64,000 nucleotides of DNA, from the NCBI GenBank assembly GCA_016748015.1, contig JAAOMT010000436.1:878033-942032 (forward strand). The letters run 5' to 3'. This DNA comes from Geosiphon pyriformis (lineage: Eukaryota; Glomeromycota; Glomeromycetes; Archaeosporales; Geosiphonaceae). A program made the translations under genes and the position numbers. The notes beneath the pieces were generated by a model. It ran no database searches, was not told the origin of the DNA, and saw only the letters and a program-made list of their open reading frames with translations. Shown in pieces: positions 37,026 through 48,499 of this stretch (position 1 is the first letter of the stretch; every line of letters begins with the position of its first letter).

Positions 37026-39270
37026 GGAAATAATAAGCGAATGCCTCGCCAAGTTCAACGTTCCCTCTTAATAATAGGGTCCAAAGCCGCACTTTTTGAT
37101 TTTTTCCACATTAAAGCGTCATGGTTGTGGAGTAATACTTACAATATGGGAGATTGTGAACCAGTCAACTATCACTCTATTCAACTTGAAGGTTTAAAAA
37201 TGTATGTCGAGAGTCAGATCCATCTAAACATATGAATTTCGCTATCCTTGCTGGCCAAATCTTCTTCATGCTTCAGCAATAACATCACTGATAGGTAATT
37301 CCAAAATTTATTTATACTCTCTCCACTATTTGAACAAAGCACCCAAAAAGTGTTGGCACAATGGTTTAAAATTTTGAATCGCCTTTATTTACAAAAATAG
37401 AAAATCACTTTTTTCTGTTATGCAATTCAATTGATCTGGTATCGGTTATGATTATCCGACGAAAAATGGTTTAAATTCAACTAATTTGGACTAGGCAACC
37501 TTGATGAAGCTCCCAACTTTATGGCTGATCTTTCACAAACCAAAATTGACTTCAACATTTTCAACAAACACAACAAAAGCGATTAAAAGAGCATAGATTG
37601 TCCGACTTCAGTTCATCGTCTTTTTTTTTTTTTTTTTTTACAAGTGTGAGGTACTCTTATCGTTACATTTCACCCTGATTGGGACTAAAAAAAACCTCAG
37701 AATTTATTTTATTTCTCAACTACATATTGAACATTAAACACTTTTACAGTCTTTGGCAGGGGGGGTTTTTTTTTTACAAATTGTCACTCCTTTTTAAATT
37801 AAGAAGCTGGCATATTATTATCATTTTCTTTTCCTGTGCTTTTTAATTGCTTATCAATAATAATCATTGATTAATTGATTGATTTTTATTTTATTAAACA
37901 CACAAAACAATCGAATTTAATCAAGCATGTTTGGATTTTCGGAGTAATATCTAAAGTGAGAACATCTCTTTCCCCGCGCTTTTTCAAGAAACTCAAAGAC
38001 GTTTGAATATCATTATGATATGTTAAGCCAGGGATCTTCTTTTAAGTTTTATAGTTTTTGTTTTATTACTCCATTTTATTCCTCACAAAACACCATTGAT
38101 TTTTATTGAAGTTTAAAGAGAATTTAAAATATTTTAAACTAGCTTACCAGTTAATAATTCAAGAGGAGACTTTTTCATAGATTTTAGTAAAAATTCCTTG
38201 GGGAATTTTTAAGAATGAGTTGTTAGATGATCTAACTGATGGGCGAATCTCGATGACTAAAATTCATTGGCGCCTTAGCAGCTTCATTGAGCCACGAGAG
38301 GTGTGGCTGGCAGGTTGGATGTAAGTAAGATAGGGTGAATCCTCGTCGTTAAAAACTTCTAGCGCCCTGTCAGGTTCATCCGATTAGTAAAGGTGGAGTC
38401 GGGTGAATCCAGTGGACGAAAATCCGCTGTTCCCATCCCTGATTTAGGGAAGGTTGCTTTTAGGAAAATGTTCTTAATTTATTCCCCCAACAACGGGGGT
38501 CAAGATAATATTGTGGGTAAAAGGATATCCACAATTATATTATTTATTATGAAGAATATTTTCCAGAGATTAAAAGATTCACATCAAGAAACTTTTGATC
38601 ATTGGGGTTTTTAATAAGTGTTGAGCTCTTTACCCCTATTGAAATTTAATTTAAAATATAAATAAATTATTTTATAAAACAATAATAAAATTTAACTTGA
38701 AATTTTAAAAATTTATTAATTTAATGTTTAATAAATTTTACAATATTTTTATATATTGTTTTAACTCAAAAAATAACTGAAAATAATTATCTGTAAAGAA
38801 TTTATTAACATATTATTATTATTTTAATTATTTAAATATTTAAAAATAATATCAATCTGTAATATTTTAATTAAAATTTAAATTAAATTTACAAAAATAA
38901 TAAATTATTATAATTTGTAACTTATCAGTTATTTTTGTCGAATTTATATACATGAATTTTTCATTCGTAAATCAAAAATCAAATATTAAAAAACCTAATC
39001 CTTTTTTCAAATTTGAACCTGCAAACGAATCGAATATATGGAAATCTCAAGTCACACCCCCCCCCCCACAGCCGGTTTTTGCCTTTGATGTAATAGACGA
39101 CTTTTACAATTATATGAACTGACCCAAAGAACAAATTATCTTATATCTGATTTTTTTCGAATTTCAAATTTCCAACCCCCCACCCTGTTCCTTTAACAAC
39201 AAGGTTTTCCGTTCGATCTGAAATTTAGTAAACTGAATTGTTTCACTATTAGTACTATTCTCTGGACAAA
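37026..39270. other. Intergenic region with gene-like debris
   Basis: A 67-codon coding-like stretch at 37040-37236 (MPRQVQRSLLIIGSKAALF) and another at 38390-38614 (SGESSGRKSAVPIPDLGKV) stand alone with no recognised relatives. Both are less AT-rich than their surroundings and may be remnants of genes or elements. A poly-T run lies at about 37621-37639 and a C run at 39058-39069. The final 200 bp are the likely promoter of the THP3-like gene. Confidence 0.45.
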
Positions 39271-42200
39271 ATGAGTGAGAGTCCTCAATATACCCAACCA
39301 CCACCTTGGTAAGACGATTCTTTAAGTTCTAACCCAATTCTAAATCATTTGTTTCAAATTCATTGCTTTTTATCCTTCTTTGTTAATTTACTCAACACTT
39401 CTCTTAACTCTTAATCGTTCCAAGGGCAACATATTATGACCAAAATCAAAAACAAACTCAATATCCACCCCCTCCTCCGGGAACCCAGCAAGATTATACA
39501 AGCTATTATCCTGTTCCTACAGTCGCTCAACCAATCTCTTTACCCCCAAATTATTATTCTTATATCAATGCACAACCTTCGCCTTCCACATATTCTACTT
39601 CAGCAGCTCCCAACGCAGCCACTTTTGCTACTGGTATAGTACCAATACTTACAGAACCTTCCTCAGCTCAACCTAGTCCCCCTGGGGTTACTGCTGCATC
39701 CTCTTGGTATTCAGCGGCACCTTCTCAAGCTTCGAATCAATTATATTACGCTCAAACTTATCCTGGTGCTTACGATCCAAATAGCTATTATTCCACTCAA
39801 ACATATCCAGTTTATACACAACCGACAACTACCAACACTACCTTTTACCCTGGTTATACCATTCAACCTGCACCTCCAGGAACTACCCCTGAATCAAGTC
39901 CTTCGACAAGGAGTACCACCGTTTCCGCTAGTTTGTCTCAGACCCTAGTTTCCGAGAAAACAAAACAAAATTCTTCGACAGCCCAAACGTTTGTCTTTGA
40001 AATTGATTTTACATTTTTACTTTACGCAAGACTCCCTGGCAACGCTAATCATATATTCTCTCCAGTTCAAACAAACCTTTGGTGAACCCATTCAATTCAA
40101 TACCAAAGACCCCTACCCAGACCTCTCCCAAGGTTTCATCATCTGATAATGTTCAACAAACTACATCTGGAATAGCCAATCTAAATGTTGGGTCTAACGG
40201 ACTATCTAATATTGAAAAAAAAATTAGTAATTACCTTCTAAATTTTGAAATTGTTTTTATTCTTTTTAATTATTTTTGACACAACTTAAGACCAAACTTT
40301 TTTAAACAGAGCCTGCCTATCATTCGATTAAACTAACAAAAGCTTCAAAAAAAACGCCGGCTAGAAATCCTTTGGAAGATCCAACACCCGAGTCATCTTC
40401 TTCCTCACCTAATCAAAAAGGGTAAGTTTTTTTGATTCATTTCGATTATACCCAAGATGATGACTTATTAATCCTTTAATTAAATTTTATCGTAAAAAGG
40501 CAACGAATTCAGTCATCTGAACCAAAATCGGCCGGCCAATGGCCTGACAGTTTGAAGTTATTTTCCTTATTTCTTTAAGTCTTGTATCATCCAAAAGTCC
40601 CTAAAAATCATTTCTTCTGAAATTTCAGGGAATATGTAAGGCGTAGTTTTGATCTCGCGGGGGATAATATCGATGCTGTCGAAGAGGAACTAAAAACATT
40701 GATATCCTCGAAAATAGATACGAAAGCGATGTGGACAACTGACTGGGCTAAAATGAGTCTTCCAGTGTATTGTACTAATTCCTTGATTTTTTCATTAAAT
40801 TACATGAGATTAACTCAAATATATTAATATTATCATTGTTATTGTTATTATTATAGAGCCTGTTCAAGTATTGAGAAAACTCCTGAAATAAAAGTCGAAC
40901 CAAAACGAAGAATGTATGTTTGTTTTGAAACAGGGAATCTCTGTTTTTGTGAAGTCTATTAATGTTTTTAGTGACACCAGCCAGTAACAAAACCTAAATT
41001 ATTATGATCAAAAAGCGTTAAATCCCCTCAAAACCGACAAGTCCAAGCTGAAATTGACATTGGAGAACAATCTAAACGCGAAAAACGTCTCAAGAGATTT
41101 GGAACCGATAATAATCAAACAGACAGACAAGGCTCACCAAATTTAGCAACTTACAACAATAATCAGGTCAGTCCCAAATGTTTTCTCCATATATTTCTTT
41201 TAAATATCCTAAAAAAATCCCATGCGTTTCTTTTCTATAGGAAGAGAATAACGAAGGAAATCAATTTAAAATAATCGGGACCAGCCAGAGCTTGGAAAAA
41301 AAATATTTACGGCTAACTTCAGTAGGTTATTTTTTTTCCAACTTCAAATTGATATAATTTCTATCTATTCATAAAAATTCTTTTAATTTATAGGCACCAG
41401 ATCCTTCCACAGTAAGACCTTTAGAGGTTCTACAAAAAACTCTAGAATTATTAAAAGACAAATGGAAGCAAGAACAGAATTATGCTTACATATGTGACCA
41501 ATTTAAATCATTACGGCAAGATTTAACGGTTAGTCAATTTTCAGTCATATTCCTTGGCAAGAACGATCTATTCTACTTTTAATTCTGTCAAACAAGGTTC
41601 AACATGTTCAAAACGAATTCACGGTTAAAGTATATGAGACCCATGCTCGAATCGCATTGGAAAAGGTCGGGTTTAAAAGCCTATTTTGTTCCATGCTTAA
41701 TCTTTTCAACTCTCAGTTCCTCATTATTAATTTCTTAGGGAGACCTTGGCGAGTATAACCAATGTCAAACTCAGTTAAGGACACTATACAAGCAAAATAT
41801 TGCAGGTCATCTTATGGAGTTCACAGCCTATCGGCTGTTATATTTCCTGCATACAAAAAACCAATCAGGCAACTATTAAAGATTACATGAATATTTGCCA
41901 TTTTAAATAATTTTGAAAATAACCTTGCATTTAATTTCTCAAACATTTATTTCATTTCATTCCACTCCACTCCAGATATAATGAAATTAATCGCGGGGCT
42001 TACCCCAGAAATGCGGAATGACTCTACTATTAAGTACGCGTTAGAAGTTAGAGCAGCTTTAGCCACTTCCAATTATCATAAATTCTTCAGATTATACTTG
42101 GAAGCTCCCTATATGGGTGGCTATTTGATTGATCATTTTGCTAAAAGGGAACGTGTTGAAGCTTTACTCGCTTTGTGTGCAGCGTAAGTTCTAGTTATAT

Positions 42201-42463
42201 CATTACATGGAAAGCTAAGATGGGTTTTTTTGGCTTATTAGTACATCTTTTTTTATGTTAAAAGTTTTCGGCCGACCCTAGACCTAAAATTCGCAACCAA
42301 GGAACTCGGATTTATAGATGTTAATGATTGCATCAAGTTTCTGAAAGAGCATGGGGTTAACTGCTTTAACGAAGACTATTTGTTGGACACCAAACAAGCT
42401 GAATTTCCCCTTCGCGCAAGTAGTCAGAAAAATTCTAAAGTCGATATTAAAGGGCAAATATAG
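39271..42463 (+). CDS. THP3: THP3/LENG8-like SAC3/GANP-PCI domain protein, multi-exon
   Basis: Start [13 protein letters not shown] at 39271; the first intron splits the Trp codon. The N-terminal third is rich in Pro, Gln, Tyr and Ser. The middle has [20 protein letters not shown] and the basic [12 protein letters not shown]. The SAC3/GANP core runs from about 41240: [76 protein letters not shown]. It ends with TAG at 42461-42463. Yeast Thp3 acts with Csn12 and Sem1 in transcription elongation and mRNA maturation in the nucleus; LENG8 is the animal relative. I count about a dozen introns of 60-110 bp. All conserved blocks appear uninterrupted. Confidence 0.9.
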
Positions 42464-42539
42464 AGAGCTTTTGCAACATCTTTGGATCCATTCCTATATT
42501 CCTTGTGAATCCTTAATTTTGTATAAAATATACACGAGA

Positions 42540-42672
42540 TAAATGGGGGCTCTGTCATTTACCAAGTGCAGATATTTTACGATCAACATTAGCACTCGTT
42601 CGACAGAATCTGAGAAACTTATCGAGACACACAAGTTCCGTTGAACATTGGCATGAATTAAATTTAGGCTAA
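42540..42672 (+). other. Possible orphan coding exon after THP3
   Basis: A frame ending in TAA at about 42670-42672 reads ADILRSTLALVRQNLRNLSRHT and SVEHWHELNLG, and looks like protein rather than chance sequence. A possible acceptor (agtgcag) precedes it at about 42568. It could be the last exon of an alternative THP3 transcript or a remnant of another gene. Confidence 0.3.
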
Positions 42673-42939
42673 AACTTTTCTATAGAATCCTTAGTATTTT
42701 TTCGTGACTATTTATTTACTCCTTTATTTTTGGTTTGAATCTGATTTATACAGCTCACATTGTAACTTAAATTGTTAATTTGAAATTTTGGCTGTGTGGA
42801 TATTCGTAACAATATTTCAAATCCAAAATTTTTTTTAATAAACAGCATTTGTATATTTTGAATAAATCGTAATTATTATTTTTTATTATAAAATAAAAAT
42901 TATGTGAAAAATAAAATAAAAATAATTGTATTGTTTATA

Positions 42940-42974
42940 TGGGGCGTGCTGCAACAAAACCAGACAAAGTGAAC
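42940..42974 (+). repeat. Left terminal inverted repeat
   Basis: 35 bp, perfect inverted match to 48128-48162. Beyond position 42974 the two arms diverge at once (atgtgac against ttcgggt), so the repeat has a sharp inner edge. Confidence 0.97.
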
Positions 42975-43191
42975 ATGTGACATCACTCGAATTATTTTCG
43001 TTCTAATGATTCAAAATTCACCATATACATAGAATAATTAAAATAAGCAAACTGAAGGTATATAACCCAATGCTGCAGGAAAGTGAACATGTGATTTTAC
43101 GTTTCGCCCAATCAAAGATTTTGCGCCCAAACATTACTTCCATTTCTGGTGTATTTTTTTTTTTTTTTTTTTTCGCGTCATTTTATGTGAC

Positions 43192-46100
43192 ATGGCGGTG
43201 GACGAACGATACCCAGGCCACGAAGGTGAATATTTTATCTTTTATCCCATCCTACATGTACCCATGTGCGTTACTGACGCTTTGCCGCGCGATTCCCTCA
43301 GCGGTGATCGCGTATTTGCGCGACGTAGACAGCGGTGACTGCACCTACCCTCATTTTCTGGACAAGCTTCGGGACACCGTTCTCGAATCACCTCCATTCA
43401 CCGAAGACTGGAGTGGTCTCGACGGAATTTGGTACAAGCGGTACGCGCATCAGGCGCATTTAGCACAAAAGAAAGTAGGCTTTTTTTTTTTTGTTGAAGG
43501 CGGAGGAGGGTGCTTCTCGGCTGTTATCATTCACATGGAACGGTTCGAAAGGTTTTGCTGGAATTTCCAGTACCCGAGTGGCGAGAGAAAGGCCTCGTGG
43601 CTGTTATTATGTGGCGCATTTTCTTTATCGCTAACATAGAACGGCTTGCGGGGTTTATTGTTATCATTTCACATGGAATGGTGCCTTCCCCATTGCCATC
43701 TCCGCCGAGAATAAAGCGATGAGAGGATAGAGAGGGAGTTGGGTGCTGCCGAAACAACCACCTAAGCGGCATGGCTGCGGTCAAGCTAGTTACGAGGAAC
43801 TCCTCCGGTGGGCTCCCTCTCAAGTCTGCGTGAAGGCCAGAGGCTGCGGTCTCAGTGCCAAGAGCAACCCCAGTTCATTCGCAGCCCTCAATGACTCGCT
43901 TTTTTTGCTTCATTGCTTACATCTTTATTTTGATATTAAAATCCTTGTTCTCGACAGCCATCCGCCCATCCACCAATGAAATCATTTTTCGAAGGAATCA
44001 TTAGGGAGCGTAGAGAGCTTCAAAAGGAACCGGAGAAATATCCTGGTCATTCATGTAGGTCTCATCGATGATTAGTCTGTGTCCAAGTCAGGGATCAGTA
44101 TTTTGGTTAAATCAGGAAGGCAATTACTAAAAAAAAAAAAAAATCCATCCCTTTTAACATTCTAGCTTTTGAAAAGCAATTTGAAGGATGGGAGAATATT
44201 TTGGATCCAAATGATTTCAACCTCTGTTCAATACTGGAATTCCGCAAAAATAAGGATGACTTCTCCTTCGACAAGTCAACTGAGCACACTTTGATTTCCA
44301 AATTTGTTTCACACATTGCAACAATTACAACTAACACAATGTGGAAGAAGGCTGCTTCCTCTCTTAATGGTGATGGAGTGCTACAGTGTCAGGCCCAATA
44401 GGACGAAGTCAAATAATTTTGGCGGGATGTCGAGCTCGCAAAAACCGATGAGGAAATGCTTCTAATGGAGAAAAAGATAGCCCAAACCACGGTATATATA
44501 TGCATCAGTCTAGTATAAATACTAAGTTGCACATTGTGTTAACTTTAGTCACAATTTGCAGGTCAAGTTTGCTCTCGATCAATCTTTGGTGGAAAATGAA
44601 GCTCAAGCGGTCTTGAACAACTCCAAACTAGATTATCTGAAAAAGAAGGCTGGTGTAGGTATCACCGTTAAAGGATTCTTTGGCATTAAATGTGAACTTT
44701 TTTTTTTTATTTTTTTTTATTTTAAACCTTGAATGTCCAGATATTGCTTCAATCACAAGTAAAAAAACGGATGGTTTTGGACAATAATGAGGGTGACCAT
44801 GATGCAGAGTATGAATCTCTGTGCAGAAAACCAAAAGTGATTGCGGAAGAGAAGAGCAAGGGGCAAGATAAGGTAATGGTACGAATATGCTTGATACTGG
44901 ACAAGAACTCATGCAACTTTTTTAATGACTTACCCTCTACTTTTACGTTTAGTTGGGCACTAGCACAGCAAAGAATAAGCACACAGCGAATGATGATATT
45001 TTCGATGATTGTGAAGACCTTGCTAACAGTGAAGATGACAATGTGAGTGATAGTCTAGATGTCGATAAAGACTCGGAGGTCGAGAATAAGGACAATTTGG
45101 GGCCAAAAGCAACAGCTCAGCACATAAAGAGTTATCAGATTAATTTGAGATCGATGCTGGCAGATTACTGTAAAAAGAAAACCATTTCTTCATACAAGTA
45201 AGCCTTCATAGTAGAAGCTAATAATATCCCTCGAATGCTAGTGCTTACTCTGTATGTATGCATACCGTTCTCATCAGTCCGGCTCGTAGCTTTATTTTGG
45301 ACTTGTCCCCAAGCTCAAAAATCCGGAGCGAGTTCCCTCGGGAAAAGTGGAATGAGCTGGTAGCAAGCAAATGCATAACTCAATGGATTTATCATCACGA
45401 AATTGAGTCTATTATTGCTCACTTGTTTGGAGGGGCTAGTGAAAAGGTAAGTTGTGTTGGGTGAGTAAAACTCTAGCTTGAATATCTATTGACAACTGTT
45501 GGAAATATCTATCATTAGAGACCATTCAGGAATTTGTCAGAAGCTCGCTCAAAGTGGTATACTCTCCGCGATTTGCCCTCTTCTGAGTACACTAATGAGT
45601 TTTCATATGCAGAGGACGACTGGCGAAAGATTTGTCGTTGGATTGAGCGGGCGACTGGACAGTTGTATGTTACAGCCGTTCATTCTGAATTTTGTTATAA
45701 TGTGAGCTGAATGGCTACTGTTTTCACTTTTATAGTTTAGACGTATTTAAATCTTCTTGCAATCTGCTCCAAAACAATTGCCAAAAACGAGAATGGTTCG
45801 GCGATTACATTGTTCCACTTTTTCAGGGAGCCTTAAAATTGGACGGCAACTGCCGTGTCCCATGGTGAGTTGTAAAGTATTCATCCATGATCAGTGCATA
45901 CCATCGACCCAAGGCTAAAAAAAATCTCGATTTTACACATTTTCAATCGTCGTCAAGGTGAGAGGTTTCTGTTCTATCAACCCAACGTCGTCATAACTGA
46001 GAGAAGGATATCCTCACACAGCAAGTCGAACGGGGCCACATGGCCGATCTCCTATGTCTATACGAGCAGCATGAGATCGCCTGTGCTCTGGCATGCGGTG

Positions 46101-46325
46101 GTCCTGAAAAGTACGACATTACAAAGATGGCATCGGATGAGTTCTCCTTACCTAGAATGATAAAAGATATGATGGACGAATTGCAATCCAAGTTCCCATA
46201 CGCTGGGAATTATATATTTGGAATACAAGTGAGTTGCGATGTGTTATTTATGCATAATCTGACGTAGAATGATTAACACGCCGTTGATTTTGCTTCAGAC
46301 ATATATGACGGAGGTTCAAATCTAA
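43192..46325 (+). pseudogene. Decayed multi-exon fungal-type gene of unknown function inside the inverted-repeat unit
   Basis: Exon 1 (43192-43225, MAVDERYPGHE) and exon 2 (43302-43474, YLRDVDSGDCTYPHFLDKLR) join in frame and are strikingly GC-rich. Later exons read SFFEGIIRERRELQKEPEKY, FEGWENILDPNDFNLC, EFPREKWNELVASKCI, EDDWRKICRWIERATGQLY, REWFGDYIVPLFQGALKLDG and ADLLCLYEQHEIACALACGG, ending TYMTEVQI at 46323-46325. Two stops in one exon, TAG at 44399-44401 and TAA at 44414-44416, both stand where Gln would fit, so C-to-T decay is likely. The central exons hold an acidic region near 45000-45110. I do not recognise the family; it could be the transposase of the unit or a captured host gene. 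Confidence 0.6.
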
Positions 46326-46362
46326 TAATAGTGAAAACTACTCTTAAACTTATTCAAGAAGT

Positions 46363-47949
46363 TCAATTAAATTGTTTTTCGGCATTTATTTGAGCTTCTA
46401 ATCTAGCTAATTCTGCTCTTTTTTTTTGTAGTTGTTTTTCTTGCTCTTCAGTTCGATTAGTAATCCTTTCTAAATCTTTGATTTCTTTTCTGATTATTAA
46501 TTGGGAAGCCTCTCTTTCTCTCTTTTTTTCTGTCCCTGAGTTATTTTTCTTTCGTTCTCTAAGGGCTTCTTCCTTGTGTTTTAGATAATCTTTATCTTCT
46601 TTTCAGATAGCGTAATAAGTTTCCGGATCTCTTATTTTTTCTGCTATTCTTTCATTTTCCATTGTGCCATCAAATTGGTTGTTTTTAATTGGTCTATATT
46701 GTCTTCATTATTTTTGTAGTTTAAATTTTGGAACTAGATTAATAGTAAATTCTGATTCACTATAAACTTTATCATGATTGGGAACATTTTCTCCTCATTT
46801 TTCTTTTTCTCACATTCGTTCAGCCTTTTCTTCTAGTTGGCATCCTATGGTAAAATCATAGCATTCTAATTTGTCTTCAAATTTTGCCATTAACTCTTGT
46901 AAAATTTCGCCTATTTCGGATCAAATTTCAGAATCTATTGATTTGATGTCATTAGGAAGATGCTTTTTAGTAGAGATAGTGGTATATCCCAAGTGTTTAT
47001 CATTGTGTAAGCGAGCAATTATTTTGTCCCTCTCTGCAAAGATATTGTCAGCATTGGGTTGAAAGACTTCTTTGGATATTTCTATTTGTTCAGGTGTGGC
47101 TGGATGGTAACTACTACTTGATCCTACAGTGCCTCAGTTCTCTTTATATTTTGGAACTATTCACATGTAGAAGTGGGGTGAATTCTCACCACCTAGTTTT
47201 CCAACTGAAATACTAATTCGATAACCTGCTGGTTTATACACTTTATCTATTTTTTCAATTTGGTCTTTAAGCACTGGCAAAATATCATCTCATTCTTTTC
47301 TATTTACTTCTCGCAAGTTTTTAGCATGACGTTTGGTGCATAATGATACATGAGCTTTAGTATTTGGTCTTAAAATTGAACCAGAAAAAACACTCCCTCC
47401 AAAATCAGAAACTCAACACTTATACATGCCCTTTTTATGCACTTCTATGTTGTCACACATATGGCAAACTTTCTTATCTCCATCTTCACTCTTCTGGCAC
47501 TTATAATTTGGAGAGTTATCTAAATTTCAGGTGAAGTGCTGATCTTGTTGATTCTTTTCAATTTGCTTTTGACAATTACAGCACTGAAAACATTTATGGC
47601 CTCGACTGTCTTCATAAGTGGTGACATCTCAATCTAACATGATTCGACATTGGGGACAATTTGTAGTAACTCTATCTCATCTGCCATTACCATATTGCCT
47701 TATATTTCTATACCGAAAAGGTCAATCAAAACTCTCCCTTTTTTTACATTTTTCTAGGGCTTCACGGAAGAGCTTTATTTTATTTCTCTCTCAATCTTTA
47801 TTGGTGTTGTTATCTAAATCTTGTTGCAGGAGAGTTTCGGCACACCCTCAACAACAAAACTTAATAATCTCTCTTTCTTCTTGGTCTCATCAGTTGATAG
47901 TTAATCCTTCTTTATTTTGATTACAATTAAAACATTCTTTTTTAGTCAT
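46363..47949 (-). pseudogene. Zinc-finger/HIT-like protein gene using UGA as tryptophan (Mollicute-type code)
   Basis: From ATG at 47947-47949 the frame runs 413 codons with no TAA or TAG to 46708-46710, yet has 15 TGA and no TGG. Each TGA fits Trp: for example ERM-W-EKEK-W-GENV (46810-46812 and 46795-46797) and FYM-W-IVPKY (47161-47163). N-terminal Cys pairs (ECFNCNQ, CPQC, KCFQCCNCQ, VCHMC) suggest zinc ribbons. A HIT-like domain follows (KRHAKNLREV, GYRISISVGKLGGENSPHF), but of the His triad only the first remains (HFYMW). After the TAA, perhaps from CAA, a charged coiled-coil-like stretch with two more TGA runs to about 46363; read with UGA as Trp, the frame stays open to 46273. Unreadable by the fungal nuclear code. 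Origin from a Mollicute is inference. Confidence 0.8.
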
Positions 47950-48127
47950 AATATTTTTTTTACAAAAAAAAAAAAAAAAAGTGGCAAGAGATAATAATAA
48001 TAAAGAAAGAATTGTGGGTTATATTTTAGCTTGCTTGTTGTGATTATCGTGTATGATGGGTATTGAATAATTGAAAGGTTGTGGGAAGGGGTGAGCGAAA
48101 GAAAAATCTTTAAGCCTAGCACCCGAA

Positions 48128-48162
48128 GTTCACTTTGTCTGGTTTTGTTGCAGCACGCCCCA
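48128..48162 (-). repeat. Right terminal inverted repeat
   Basis: 35 bp, perfect inverted match to 42940-42974. It ends CGCCCCA and is followed by TATTATATT. Confidence 0.97.
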
Positions 48163-48410
48163 TATTATATTATATTGTTTAAATCAAATTATCTTTACTT
48201 TTTTATTTTTTAATCAAAGATTCAATTATGTAATAATTATATACTAATTGTTAAAATGTATATTGAATTATTGCATTATTGTTTTTACAATTTTTAAATT
48301 AACATAAATATGTTAAAATTTTAATTTATAAATATCTAAATATGTATATTTATTACTTTAAAAACAAACAAAAAAATTTTGTTATTTAAATAATAATTTA
48401 TTTTAAATAA
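48163..48410. other. AT-rich spacer between the inverted-repeat unit and LINE 3
   Basis: About 250 bp of AT-rich sequence. I see no gene in it. Confidence 0.6.
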
Positions 48411-48499
48411 TATTTTTTTTTTTTTATTAACGTTTAACGAGTGAGGCCCAAAAGCCACCTAGTGCAATACATCAAACTAAGCAATCTAAACTAAGTGGT

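Larger units (their letters stand above)
42940..48162. mobile_element. 5.2-kb unit bounded by 35-bp perfect terminal inverted repeats
   Basis: The left end (42940-42974) and the right end (48128-48162, reverse complement) are identical over 35 bp, starting TGGGGCGTGCTGCAAC and ending at GTGAAC. TA dinucleotides flank both ends, compatible with a TA target duplication, though the flanks are AT-rich and this is weak evidence. Inside are a decayed multi-exon gene (+) and an ORF needing UGA as Trp (-), meeting tail to tail near 46340. A subterminal AAAGTGAACATGTGA motif recurs at about 43079. No known transposase was recognised, so the class is open. Confidence 0.85.

Noticed and set aside
36822-37058. 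Protein-coding gene on the minus strand across the tandem repeats
   Set aside because: The frame is a by-product of the repeat unit and is broken in each unit.
38215-38420. tRNA-derived SINE (GGTTCATCCGATTAG resembles a B box)
   Set aside because: No convincing A box at the right distance, no target duplication and no second copy in the window.
46708-47949. Mitochondrial or mitochondrial-plasmid origin of the UGA=Trp ORF
   Set aside because: Possible in principle, since many mitochondria read UGA as Trp, but the product has zinc-ribbon and HIT-like features and does not look like a respiratory protein, homing endonuclease or plasmid polymerase. It was kept as the second choice.
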